A DNA stretch of 64,000 nt from Euglena gracilis (Eukaryota > Euglenida > Euglenophyceae > Euglenales): NCBI GenBank assembly GCA_039621445.1, contig CP154956.1, forward strand, positions 35,251,437 through 35,315,436, written 5' to 3'. Both the position numbers and the translations under genes were made by a program. Every line of letters starts with the position of its first letter. Positions within the stretch are counted from its first letter, which is position 1. Of the stretch, positions 32,871 to 43,241 are shown one piece after another. The notes under the pieces are model-generated. The model worked only from the letters and a program-made list of their open reading frames with translations, was not told the origin of the DNA and did no database searches.

Positions 32871-33035
32871 TCCCCCGCTCCCCCGCCGCCTGGCCAGGGC
32901 CACGCCGGGGGGGTTGACCAGCAGGCGGTAGCCGGCCGCCACGGACTGGGGGCGGTAGTCCACGCCGGCGAGCGTCGTGCCGTTGCCCCCCGCGAGGGCC
33001 AGCCGGATGGCTGTTGAGCCGGCGTCGGGGGGGGG
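32871..33035 (-). CDS. Receptor exon: end of the first dCache-like module
   Basis: The frame contains DAGSTAIRLALAGGNGTTLA, then GVDYRPQSVAAGYRLLVNPP. DYR followed by 'SVAAGYRLL' is the closing module pattern again. The same frame stays open into the exon at 32703-32836, so the two may be one exon or be split by a very small intron. Confidence 0.6.
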
Positions 33036-33399
33036 GGGGGAGCCCGCAGGATTGCAAGAAGGGTGGGGGTTATCGCTGCCACTGCCAAATGCAGGGGGGA
33101 TCACTGCCAACCCAATGTTCAGGAAATAAGAGACCAGAGCTTGAGGTACTCTCAATGCAGTTTACTTTTTTGGAGGGAAGCTTTAAGAAACAAAGAATGG
33201 CTGTAAGAGATTCTGCGATGGCATGGTGTGACCCAGGGGGAGGGGGAATAAACGCATGGGCAGGTGAAAAACTGCCAACAAAACCACCACCAGCTTTCTC
33301 TAAAAAAAAGTGATCTCCCACTCAATAGACTGCTGGAACCTCCTGCGGATGCTGTGCGAAAATTCTGCTGGAATGGTGGGAAAAAAATACTTCAAATAC

Positions 33400-33414
33400 T
33401 TCATCGCGAAAAAA

Positions 33415-33446
<32 letters not shown>

Positions 33447-33560
33447 AAAAAAAAAAAACAAAAAAAAACAACAAACAACAAAAAAACAAAAAAAAAAAAA
33501 CACAAAAGAAAAAAAACAACAAAGTTAAACTTAAACTGAAAAAAAAACAGTAAAAAAAAA
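33400..33560. repeat. A-rich tract
   Basis: Long A runs broken by single C residues. Lysine/asparagine-rich frames are artefacts. Confidence 0.9.
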
Positions 33561-33868
33561 GTGCACGAGATTTTTCATGTGCGGTTTTATTCCTGGAAAG
33601 CACTGCAAAAAAAAACTGCAAAAAAACCAACCATAAAAGCTGCAACACCTCCATTTCATCCCAACCCCACAGTCACGCCCCAAATACTGAGCCGACAAGG
33701 ATCCAAACAGGTCGACCTGGCCAACAGCCTCTGACTTGGGACTGTAGGGGACTCTGCTATTTGGGGGTGAGTTGGATATAATAAAAAAAATAATAAATTG
33801 TTCCCACGGGGAGTCATTGGGAATCACTGACTGGAGTTCTGGGGGGAAATTGACCCTCTCACCCCCAC

Positions 33869-34024
33869 CTGCACCTTCTTCAACGTGTCTGCTTCCCACC
33901 CCTCCCGGCCATTGTTAGCCCCGCAGGTTCCCACACAACCTGACCGGAAGCGAAGGGCCGTCAGGAACTCAATGCTGCCATTGGTCATCCTTGCCAGCTG
34001 GACCTCGTGGCCGGAGGGCAGATT
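33869..34024 (-). CDS. Receptor exon: first dCache-like module, middle
   Basis: Acceptor CCCCTGCCGCAG (34025) and donor GTGCAG|GTGGGG (33868). The frame contains NLPSGHEVQLARMTNGSIEF, then LTALRFRSGCVGTCGANNG. 'HEVQLARM..GSIEFLTALRF' is a near-textbook match to the strand pair of bacterial dCache sensors. Two cysteines suggest an extracellular disulfide. Confidence 0.7.
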
Positions 34025-34300
34025 CTGCGGCAGGGGAGCGGGGAATCGGCCGCCAATGAGATGAAAACGATGCAAATGAGCGGCGATGTCCGCATCAGGC
34101 TTCGATGCAGGTTGACAAAAATACCAGCCAAGTATGCCGGAACTTGGCGAGGAGGGAAATGAGTTCTGACAATATGCCAGCGGAGGGGACAAAAGAACGT
34201 GGATGCACAAAATGCTAAAAAAAAAAATAAAAAGAACTTATTCCGGAGGCCTCGGTATCAGTGATGGGAAAGAACTGCGTGGCCAGGTGTTAGCGAAAAC

Positions 34301-34475
34301 CCCTGGGCGGGTTCATCACGTTGAAGGCGCTCACCAGTTCCGCCAAGGTGGTGCCTCGGGCGACCATCCGGCCGATCCACAGGGCGGTGATGGACACAGA
34401 GGTGTCGACGGTGGAGAGGGCGTCGTTGGCGTACCATCCGTCCAGGAGGTCGGGCGGCAGGGCAACCCATGCAGG
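34301..34475 (-). CDS. Receptor exon: N-terminal sensor region
   Basis: Acceptor CTCCCCCCAG (34476). The frame contains WVALPPDLLDGWYANDALST, then VDTSVSITALWIGRMVARGT. Two donors are possible: GTGAGC at 34334 (canonical), or GGG|GTTTTC at 34300, which looks like the end of the introner-like family. Confidence 0.65.
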
Positions 34476-34715
34476 CTGGGGGGAGGGGGGGGGGGCATTC
34501 CCTCTTCTCATTTCAAACTTGGCACTGTGTCTCTGCAGACAGTGTGTCCTCCCACATCTTCTTCACCTGCTCCGCGTTGCAAAGCCAAGGGGGTAACTGT
34601 CCACACAATGTCCTGCATATCGAACAGTCTTGCAATAGACTTTAGAGATGTATTCGAGCGTCAGTCAAAGCAATGTGACAAAGCAATGTGATATTCCACA
34701 ATTTCAACATTGGAC

Positions 34716-34745
34716 GGGGTCATCCTGGGCACCCATCAGGTCCCG
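34716..34745 (-). CDS. Short receptor exon downstream of introner-like copy 2
   Basis: The frame continues the preceding exon exactly after removal of the insertion: CTACCAG|C lies inside the target duplication and is followed by RDLMGAQDDP. The donor CCC|GTCCAA is weak. Confidence 0.5.
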
Positions 34746-34752
34746 CTGGTAG

Positions 34753-35144
34753 CAGGGGTTTTCTTCAGGACCCCCCCCCCGGGGTCCCGAAGGCCGGCTG
34801 GAAAAAGGTGCTGGCTGGACTCCGCCTCAGTGGGGGTACAGGTGGGGTGTGGCCGGCTGGGAGCTGGACCTGGCAGGTACACAAAAAATGCCCGTGAAAG
34901 CCCAAATCCAGCTGGGTTTCAGTCAAAATTAGGAGGTGAAAACCCAAAAACCACCCAAAAATGCCATTTTTGGTCATTTTGACCCCTTCTTTAAAAAATT
35001 TTGGCGATTTGTGCGGAAAATTTTTCGGTCCAGCCCGAACTTTATTTCAGTGGACCCCCCTGGGGGAGGGGGGTCCGCAGCCCGGCTGGAAGGTGCTGGC
35101 TGGCTGGACCGCCCACAGTCCCCTCCGGCTTAAGAAAACCCCTA
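34753..35144. mobile_element. Introner-like insertion, copy 2 (392 bp), acting as an intron
   Basis: Ends CAGGGGTTTTCTTCA and TTAAGAAAACCCCTA form a terminal inverted repeat. It is flanked by a perfect 8-bp duplication GCTGGTAG (34745-34752 and 35145-35152). Read on the minus strand it splits an otherwise continuous coding frame. A GT inside one terminal repeat (GGG|GTTTTC, 35139) and an AG inside the duplicated target (CTACCAG, 34746-34747) would remove it in frame, leaving two extra codons (CTA GGG). The interior shares blocks with copy 1. Confidence 0.85.
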
Positions 35145-35342
35145 GCTGGTAGGCCAGGTTGGCCAACTGGTAGTTTTGGCTGTTGTTGTAGCCCAGCCGG
35201 TCCACCACCACGCCCAATATAGTCGACAGCCGCTGCAGGTTGCTGGTGGCATGCTCGAAGGGACAGGCCCAGGGTCCGCCTTGTTCAATCAGAACGCATT
35301 CCAGGTCAACAGAATGAGGGTGGAGAGCGGTATGGCCGACAC
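35140..35342 (-). CDS. Receptor exon: N-terminal extracellular region
   Basis: The acceptor TTTAAG (35343) is modest but the frame is clear: ECVLIEQGGPWACPFEHAT, then SNLQRLSTILGVVVDRLGYN and NSQNYQLANLAYQ. Cysteines and asparagines suit an extracellular helical region just after the first membrane segment. Interrupted at its 3' end by introner-like copy 2. Confidence 0.65.
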
Positions 35343-35489
35343 CTTAAAGTCGAATTACGAAACAAAAAAAAAACTGATCAGGTTTTGGAGGTGTTTGGCC
35401 CTTTGGGGAGGGCCACCCTCACACCACAGTGCCACGTCAAGCGAATAAATAAACAGCACAGAATAATACTCAAACTGCACATTGAAGAC

Positions 35490-35696
35490 CGCAGTAGGGA
35501 TGGCGTGCCTGCTTGAGTGTAGCCGAACAAGTTCAGCCCGTCCGACAGCAGCTCGGCGTCGCGAACGAGGTGGTCGATGACAGCGTTGTTAGTGTGATCG
35601 AAGATGAGCACCACAGCAAACACCACCACCGCGGTGGAGATGACACATGCCGTGAACAGGATGAGCAGCAGCAGCCGCGTCGCACGCAACCCCTGG
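35490..35696 (-). CDS. Receptor exon with first membrane segment
   Basis: Strong acceptor TTGGTTCTCCCCAG (35697). The frame begins QGLRATRLLLLILFTACVI and continues STAVVVFAVVLIF, an uncleaved signal-anchor type helix with a basic residue before it. DHTNNAVIDHLVRDAELLSD follows as the start of the extracellular part. The donor near 35490 is approximate. Confidence 0.65.
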
Positions 35697-36049
35697 CTGG
35701 GGAGAACCAAGGGGGCAAAAAAAGACAGCAGCACCTCGTTCCATTTTGCAAGAGGGTGTGTTCACGAATGGCGGAGGGGAAAAGCAACAGTCGGCCTTAT
35801 TGAGAGCAGGCTGTTTTTTACCAACCCCGGGGGGGAGGGGGGGTCCGGAGTGCCTATGAGTGCTGCCCAGGCAGGCACTGCCCCCCCCCCCGGGGGGAGG
35901 GGGTCGGATTTCGGACCCACCCACGGGAACCACACCAACCACACAAGGTGAGTGTATGTCCCTACAGTGCTGGAATTACACCAGAGTTGCTCACCCAGCC
36001 AGGCGGAGCAACAAAAGAGCACTGGTGTAAGGGGTACCTGGCCACTCAC

Positions 36050-36095
36050 CACACAGCAAGGTGGGCCAGAAGCGAAGTTAGTGCCGGCCATAAAC
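36050..36095 (-). CDS. Possible upstream exon of the receptor
   Basis: Ends at a canonical GTGAGTGG donor (36049). One frame (PALTSLLAHLAV) joins the exon at 35696 in the correct phase. No acceptor or start codon could be fixed. Confidence 0.25.
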
Positions 36096-36099
36096 AGAC

Positions 36100-38280
36100 A
36101 AGAAGCCTTAGTGCAACCGAGGGGGGGGGGATTTCGGCACGAGGCACGTTCCTTTGAAAATAGGGCATTTTTGGCTCCCGGAGCCTTCGGTGCCGGGTCT
36201 GTGCTAGGGCACTTTTGGCCGTGTACCCTACCCCCCCCCCTGGGGGGGGGGGTCGGATCGGGAGTGCCTTGGAGTGCCTGCCCAGGCAGGCACCCCCACC
36301 CCGGGGTGGGGTCGGAACCGACTAAAATACAGCCTGATTGAGAGACCTCTGAATTGGCAAAAATTCAGGGAGTTTGAAAGTCCAACCTCCCCCCCCCCCG
36401 ATATTGACCCCCCTGCATTTACACCTAACACTCACAATTTTGGGACGTTCTGCCAAAATTGTTGACCTCTTTTGCCATAATTTCGGGCTCTTCGTCAAAA
36501 TCGTTGAGACAATTGTCAAATTTTTGAGATTCCGTTGCAGAGACTTTCATACTTGGCGGTCAAAATTTTTGTACTTTTTGCAAACGCTCTCTAAATCCAA
36601 CAAATCATTCTCTGAACAAACCACTGCAACCCCACGGCTCTTCAGAGCAACACAGCTGATGTAAATCAGACCATACCCAGAAATGCCTCACCCCCCCCCT
36701 CTCAGTGCCCCCTCCCAAAGTGACCAAAGCGTTTTGCCAAATTTGCCCCCTCAAAGAAAGTGGCCATTTGCCTTTGACGCCGAAGGCGCCGAAAGCAAAT
36801 TTGACCCCCCCCCCCCAAAGTGTCCACTTCTCTGGGCTGGCCATTTTCTTGTGCCTGAAGGGTGGAAGGGGGGCTGAGACATTAGGGGGTTGGAACAACT
36901 GGGGGGGGAAGTCGAGGACTCTCCACCCCAATTTTTTTTACCTGCACAAAATTGGTCGATTTCTGTGTATTTTGGGATTCGTCATAACTTTTCTTCTTCA
37001 GCAAATACTGAAAATGTCGAAACGGACGTTTTTGGAGGCTTGTGCTTTTTGCAGCCTTGCTGAAATTGGTCCGTCTTGTCCTGGAGACCAATTAGCCAAT
37101 TGGGGTTGGGGGGGGGGCAATGCATTTATTTGGTTGATTTTGTGCCAAAAATGCGTACTTTAGGCAAGTGGGTACGAAAAATTTTCAATTGGCTGGCCCT
37201 GCCAGCGGACCCCCCCCCCGGGTTCTCCGTCCTGAGTCCTATGTGTAAAACGCAAGACTCAGGATGAAGTATGTGTCTAAACGCGATTTTTGCCACAGAA
37301 GATGTCCTCCAGTTTATCCTCGGTCAGACGGCGATAACACCCTCTTGGTCGACAGGCTTCATGTGTAGCATTCAACCCGGCACAGCTGGAGTTTTTTGTT
37401 TTGAGAAAAAAAATGAATTTCTTTAAAAAAGAATCTTTTTGGCTTCGTTTTGAACGAGTTGTGGTAGGGTTTGGATGGACAAGCATTCCAAAAAAAAACA
37501 CACCACAGGCAAAGGGGAACAAAAAAAATTCGCAACTCCCAAAAACTTGCAAAAAAAGTTCCAAAACTGCCAGACCACGGAGTCCCAAATCTCTGGGAAA
37601 ACAACTCTTTTTATTTTCAAAAAGGTTTCAAAATTTTTGGCAAAAGTGTCCAAAATTGTGGCAAAAAGTCCACAAATATTTTTCAAAAGGTTCAAAAAAA
37701 ATTGGCAAAAGTGCCAGAAATTATGGCAAAACATCCCGGAAACTGTGAGTGTTAGGTGTATTTCAGGTTTAGGTTTGAACACTATTACTGTGTTTCAGAG
37801 ATGTTTTGTTTATGAAATATCAGTGCTCAACTTAACATGGAATTTTCATACTTTTGTTTATTTATTTTTGCTTTCCATTCATCTTTGATGAATTTCTTAA
37901 AAGGGGAAATATCTCAAATCTTTTCAATAGATGTTCGACCAAACTTGACACCTCCCTAAGTTGACCTCCTCCTCCTGTTGGGCCCAACCTGACCCAACCT
38001 GGAAAAAGGTTTGTTGGTTCAAAAAGGCACAACGAGGAATGTTTTCCCCCCACAAATGACTTCTTCGTACAACAAAGTGGTTGGGAAACGTCGAAAACAC
38101 ACAGTTCCCATGGCGATGTCCAATGGTGATTGGGGGTCTCGAGAATTCATCCATTTGGCATGCGGGGACCCCAGAGCTGTTGGGCCCAACTTGACCGGCC
38201 CAAAATTGACCCCCTCCTCCTCTGTTGGGCCCAATTTGACCCAAGTCAATTGCCCGGGGGGGGGGGGGGCAGCAATGAAG
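36100..38280. other. No gene seen
   Basis: C/G tracts flanking CTTGGAGTGCCTGCCCAGGC at 36261 (a related copy at 32512, plus a less similar one near 35848) and AT-rich sequence with repeated CCAAAATT and GGCAAAA words. No exon supported. Confidence 0.45.
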
Positions 38281-38289
38281 AATATGCGG

Positions 38290-38515
38290 CTCAATAATGC
38301 ACAATTTATTCTCATCCGGCAAAAGCAAGGGCCTGGGTGTGGGTTTCATATGACGCTCATATGCCGTTTGTCTCAGCTTGCGCTCCTTGCTCTTCTGCTG
38401 CATCCACTGCCAGAGCCGCTGCAGTCCCGACGGCTGGCCCTGCTGACTGCTCTGCAGCAGCGCAGCATCAACCGTTTGGTCGACAATGACCTGAATGGAG
38501 TGGGCATCAGCCCTG
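38290..38515 (-). CDS. Exon, unidentified gene D
   Basis: Acceptor TTCCAACAG (38516). The frame contains RADAHSIQVIVDQTVDAALL, then QRLWQWMQQKSKERKLRQTA and PRPLLLPDEN; helical, basic, glutamine-rich. The 3' end is not resolved because it runs into a C tract. No family recognised. Confidence 0.55.
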
Positions 38516-38906
38516 CTGTTGGAACAAGCGAATGGTTGACATGGTTATCAGTTGGCGTGGCAAAATTGGGCGACGGGGCAATTTTGCCTAACGATTGAGG
38601 CCTTTTGAGTCAAAATGAAACTGTATGAATTATTGAGCACTGTGATCGAAAGAACCCCACGCCAATGACGCCCTCCATTTGGCTGCCCACCACTTCACTG
38701 ACCAGGTCTCATCGAAGCTTTGTCCAACTTGATACCAAACAGGTCAAAATTAAAAACAAAAACTGTTCAAGATATTTTCATCCAATAAAAAAACATGGCC
38801 AGAACTGAAGCACTCCCCCCCCCCGCAGGGACAACCAACCAAGATAGCCATTAATTTTTCTGGTGAAAAAAAAACCATTTTGCCTTGTAGTTGTTGAATG
38901 ACTTAC

Positions 38907-38929
38907 CAAAAGATATAAATTTAACTGAA
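38907..38929 (-). CDS. 23-bp micro-exon, gene D
   Basis: Acceptor TTTCCATCAG (38930) and canonical donor GTAAGT (38906). In frame with the exon at 38964-39081 across a 34-nt intron; adds VQLNLYLL. Confidence 0.45.
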
Positions 38930-38963
38930 CTGATGGAAACGCACAGGGGTGATTGAAGCTCAC

Positions 38964-39081
38964 CCCAGCCCTGAACCAGCTGGTGGTACAACGTCTGCAC
39001 TTGGTCATAATCCAGCATGGCCTCTTCGTCGTCTGCATCAGGTAAATGCTCATCAATGGCTTCATGGACTGACATCAGGGA
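38964..39081 (-). CDS. Exon, unidentified gene D
   Basis: Strong acceptor TGTTTCTGTCAG (39082) and canonical donor GTGAGC (38963). The frame contains SLMSVHEAIDEHLPDADDEE, then AMLDYDQVQTLYHQLVQG; acidic and helical. The DADDEE stretch is not a proper EF-hand loop. Confidence 0.6.
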
Positions 39082-39099
39082 CTGACAGAAACATCTCAG

Positions 39100-39640
39100 G
39101 TCATTTGGGGGGGGGGGGGACTGGTCCTTGCTATTTGTTGGCATGGAGTTTGGGCGGCTTTTTTGGCGGTTTGGCTGCACAGGAAAAGAATTCAGAAAAA
39201 ATGCAAACTGGAAACCCCCATCCTGTGTGTCTACAAATAATTTGGGAGATGATGCAAAACATGTCAGTCCTTCCCCGACAAACTTTTGACCTGATATTCA
39301 AATTGTCGTTCAACAACCCATTTGGAACAAAGTCCCTCTGAAACGACCCAGCGGGATATTTCCAATATACTGACCCATTGTCAGAAAACCATAATTTGAG
39401 CAATTTTGGCCATTTAAAATACAAGCAAATGCATTTTGGCCAGTTGGGTATTTCTCTCCGCCTTTGTGGCTATTATGGCCATTTTGAGCCAGTATTTCTT
39501 TAATGAGCATTTTAGGTCATTTGGGACTTTTTTATTTCTAAATTATTTTAGTCTGTTCTTGACCATTTCAATCCCCTCTGACACTCTTTGATGATGATCC
39601 CCCATTTGAACTTCACCGGTGAAGTTCACCGGTGGAGGGT
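39100..39640. other. No gene seen
   Basis: AT-rich, no supported exon. Ends in a GTGAACTTCAC palindrome at 39608-39634. Confidence 0.4.
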
Positions 39641-40115
39641 TGTTTCGATTAATCGATTAATCGACTAATCGTTCGTCATTGCTAATTTATTGAATCGTTT
39701 GGCACAGGGCGATTAATCGTTCATTTTGGATGTCAACCATGACGGGTATGACATCTGCTGAAAACATACAATTTCGAACAATAATCAGTCAGAACAATAA
39801 TCAGTACACTACTTGCTGGTATACCATGAAAGTGGTTGTTAAAACTGGCCAACAAATCAGCGAACGTGCCAGTTAAACGCTGCACGATGCTTATCAGATG
39901 CAGCAATTCCTAATGAGCTTCGGCGGTGAAAATTGAGCAAAAATAGTGAGCGGGGCACGCAAAGAAATGGTCTGAGTTCTATATTTGAAATCCTCACACC
40001 AGGCTTTAATAACAAAAAATCGGAAGGAACCAATTAATGGTTAATCGTCCGAGACACCCTGATTAATCGCGATTAATCGTTCGCAAGTTCGAAACGATTA
40101 ATTGGCACAACCTTA
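39640..40115. mobile_element. Insertion bounded by GATTAATCG motifs
   Basis: Ends carry clustered GATTAATCG motifs in inverted arrangement (39648-39673 and 39710-39720 on the left; 40062-40100 on the right). GTGAAGTTCACC palindrome sequence lies on both sides (to 39634 and from 40116), so it appears inserted into that repeat. The interior has ordinary AT-rich composition and no open frame. Confidence 0.6.
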
Positions 40116-40549
40116 ACCGGTGAACTTCACCGTTAAGCGGGGGGCGGGGGGTGGGGGGGTGGGGGGGGGGGGGGGTGCGCGCAAAAATGTATTTTGTATT
40201 TCGGGCAAACAACAACACTTCCCCGTTTTCTTACTTAGGGGGGATCATTTTGGGCTGCGTGCAACCAATTAGGGGGGGGGTGCATTCAATTCAAGTGGTA
40301 TTTTGTACAACCACACAAAAGATGACATTCTGCATTTTCAATTAATTTTTTCGAGGTGTAATTCCTCGCCACAATTTGTGGTGGGAGGTGGAGGTGGGGA
40401 GTCGAAAAGTAACTTGCCTTGCAAGAGAACATGACCCTTCAAATGGATTTCGAATGGTGGATTAATGCAGCTGGGGCCATTGGATGCCATTGGGTCCCAT
40501 GAGTTTTTTTTGGTTAGCATTTTGTTTACGAACCCGGATTGTAACCAAT

Positions 40550-40645
40550 AGTGGTGAAGTTCACCGATGGGTTAGGCAGGGGGGGGGGAGGGGGGTCCGG
40601 GACCCCCCCGGTGAAGTTTCAAACAGTGAACTTCACCATAGGGGG
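40550..40645. repeat. GTGAAGTTCACC family copy (inverted)
   Basis: Reverse-complement copy of the unit seen at 48.09-48.17 and 50.09-50.19 kb: GTGAAGTTCACCGATGGGTT, AGGCAGGG..., then GTTTCAAACAGTGAACTTCA. 40.15-41.6 kb otherwise holds G tracts and nothing coding. Confidence 0.8.
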
Positions 40646-41069
40646 GGGGGGTCAAAATGACCAAAGTCTACTGCCTGATCTCCTGGGGGCAATGCCGCTG
40701 GTGAAGCTGCGCTACCACGTCATGCATAAAAAATGACTTCCTTCCAAAAAGCCTTCGCTTCGCGCCTTTGCTGACTTTGGGGGGGGTTTCAGGGGGAGGG
40801 AAATTTTCGGACCTTGGAAGCATAAGGTAGAACTGCCAAAATCGGGATGATTTCGGGGGGGGGGGGTTCAGCCACCACCAGTAAATCAATGGCCCGCACT
40901 GGACAAAATTGCGGGGTCGTCGCCTGTGATGCTCAAGTCGTGGGAATCAATTTTCGATCTGCAACTGAAACTTTGGTTGGGGATTCTTCATTGAGCAAGC
41001 ACACCAACGAACCTCCCCCCCCAAACAACGCAAAAGTATTGCACCCATGGGCTGTGCACTCCCCCCAGG

Positions 41070-41505
41070 GCGGGATTGAGGTTGAGGTTTGGAAAAAAAC
41101 CTCAACCTCAATGTCAACAACCTCAACCTCAACCTCAACCTCAATGTCACCTCAATGTCCAAAATTCAAATAATTGAACTCACAAAAAGCATCGATGGGA
41201 CCATCTCGTCTTGGAAAGCCCTTCCTCAAAGGCAAGTTTGTCAGCTTTTCTGCCAATTTACAACATAAGTGGGTGGAAACAAGTGTGGGTTGGTGATTTA
41301 AAACTTGAGATAAGTGACCAACTGCCCAATTTTTGAAAAAATCCATGTAATTTGCCTCTCTTTGTAACACTTTGTTCAAAGCTTTTTGCTGTTGAATCAA
41401 TTTCCTTTGGATTTTGGCATTGAGGTGACATTGAGGAAAGGTGGAGGGTGGAAAACCTCAACCTCAACCTCAACCCCAACCTCAACCTCAATACCTCAAT
41501 CCAGC
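41070..41505. repeat. Foldback unit with (CAACCT)n ends
   Basis: Inner arms 41139-41165 and 41411-41436 are reverse complements (CCTCAATGTCACCTCAATG). Each is bordered outside by CCTCAA hexamer repeats (41099-41138 and 41455-41503). Confidence 0.7.
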
Positions 41506-41648
41506 CTTGACCCCCCGTGCAATGCAACCCAAAAAACATTTCAGGACAGCAAGACAATCCCTTCGGTAATCTCGTGGCTGAACAATATCCGGAGGGGGTA
41601 GGTAGCACATCCCAAAAATGGATCTTACTCGTGAGCTGTAGATATCAC

Positions 41649-41714
41649 CTTCCGGCATCTTCTGGAGAGCACTCACAAATGCCTCCACAATGGGAAGGGG
41701 AGGCATGTGTATTT
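41649..41714 (-). CDS. 66-bp exon, gene D
   Basis: Acceptor AACCTTGCAG (41715) and donor GAAG|GTGATA (41648). The frame EIHMPPLPIVEAFVSALQKM is amphipathic helical. Confidence 0.5.
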
Positions 41715-42274
41715 CTGCAAGGTTGCCCACAGGCCTCACTGGTGGAGACGGTGGTCGACCAGATCTCGCCTTCCCCGAACCTGGTTTTCATGGTGAGAAA
41801 GCCAGATCCTATCCCAGAACCATATGGAGTAAAATTTGCCAAAAAAGTAAAAAAAACAACCGTAATTTGTCATCCCTCTTCCCAAAGTTTGAAATCTTTT
41901 TTCACACGACTAACAACCCCCCCCCAATATATTGACCTTGTGTTTGGTGATATGAATTATTCTTGGGTTCAGATTGTTTTTAAAATTTGCACTCTGCAAA
42001 GCGGAAACCCACTTCAATGCTTTCATTTTCCCTCCCATTTTCCCCCGTGCCAAATGTCTACGTCTCATTTGTTGTGACGCCATTCAGAGAATTAATCACA
42101 ACAATCGCAAAGATCTTGAGTACATTCAAGGCGATGGAATCCAAGAAGACATTTTTCACATTTTTTTCTCAAGCGCTTTCTGTTTCATGTGAGAAAACAT
42201 TTAAACCCGCATCTGGATGCTGTACACAATGGATCTAGAGTGGGTCATTTACCGGCCGAGGGTACCCCCCCCGG

Positions 42275-42345
42275 TGAATGTTCACCGGTGAACTTCACCG
42301 GGGGGGTCCACAGCCCCGCCTAACCTCCCCAGGGTAGGACTTTGG
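42275..42345. repeat. GTGAACTTCACC palindrome with GCCTAACC tail
   Basis: Shares GGTGAATGTTCACCGGTGAA and the following GTCCACAGCCCC/GCCTAACCTCCC with 48.70-48.80 kb. Confidence 0.75.
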
Positions 42346-42464
42346 CCTCTTTGTTGTGAACCATCACTCTTTATTTGGGCCTCACCTCCAATTCGGGATC
42401 TTTTCCCGGGTTTGTGTGTGTGTGTGTGTGTGTTCAATGACGCTGTCGGGACGGGGGGGATAAC

Positions 42465-42665
42465 GTGACCCCCCCCCCTATTTGTCACCCCCCCCCTAAT
42501 AGTCGCCCCCCCTTGGGGGGGCGACAATTAGGGGGGGGGTTACCAATGGACCCATGGAAATGTGGGGTAATTGAGTAACCCCCCCCCTAATTGTCACCCC
42601 CCCCTAATAGTCGCCAGGGGGTCAAAACGCTCCCGAGGGGGTGCCATATAGGGGGGGGGGTCACG
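42465..42665. repeat. Paralogous segment, copy 1
   Basis: TAACGTGAC, C run, inverted GTCGCC/GGCGAC pair, ACCAATGGACCCATGGA, CCCTAATTGTCACC, GTCGCCAGGGGGTCAAAACG, CCATATAGGGG. Same order as 47632-47835. Confidence 0.85.
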
Positions 42666-42846
42666 TTAGTTCTGCCAGGTCCTTTTTGGGGAAAAAATTA
42701 AGAATAAATTATTGTCCAGACAACACCCACAGCTCCAACTTCATTTCTCAAATGAATGAAAATAAGAATGAATGGGGGATAATTATTTGGGGGACCAACT
42801 GTGAAATTTGGGGGATCAAGCAGTGTCTTCCTTGCCAATCCCTTGC

Positions 42847-42979
42847 CTGCTCCGCTGTAGCCTGCACCTCTGCCCCAGCCAGGACAAAAGGCAGTTGGTC
42901 CATCGTTATCTTGCCATTCACCGCCATCGAGTCAAACACTTTACGCAAAAGCTCCAGTGCATACAGAGGAGCATCAGTG
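42847..42979 (-). CDS. Exon with degenerate EF-hand-like stretch, gene D
   Basis: Acceptor GTGCTGTTTTAG (42980). The frame contains STDAPLYALELLRKVFDSMA, then VNGKITMDQLPFVLAGAEV and QATAEQ. G then I at loop positions 6 and 8, with flanking helices, recalls an EF-hand, but the acidic calcium ligands are missing. The best donor is GC-type (CAG|GCAAGG, 42846). Confidence 0.6.
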
Positions 42980-43241
42980 CTAAAACAGCACCAATTCGAT
43001 GCCACAGTTCCACGGCATGCCCTTGTTTGAATGCATAAATCCCAATTGGTTTCAATTCAAACAGAACCAAAGTAGGGGACAGATGACAATTGTTTGTGCC
43101 GTGTGGAGGTCCAAAAATTCTGTCATTTTTCAGAGATTTATCGCAATTGCAATATGCCGTGATCTGTTTGCGAATTTGCCCTATCGATATTCAGATCTCT
43201 GTCGGAAATGTGTTGGGCATATTTGAGGGGGGATCGTACAC

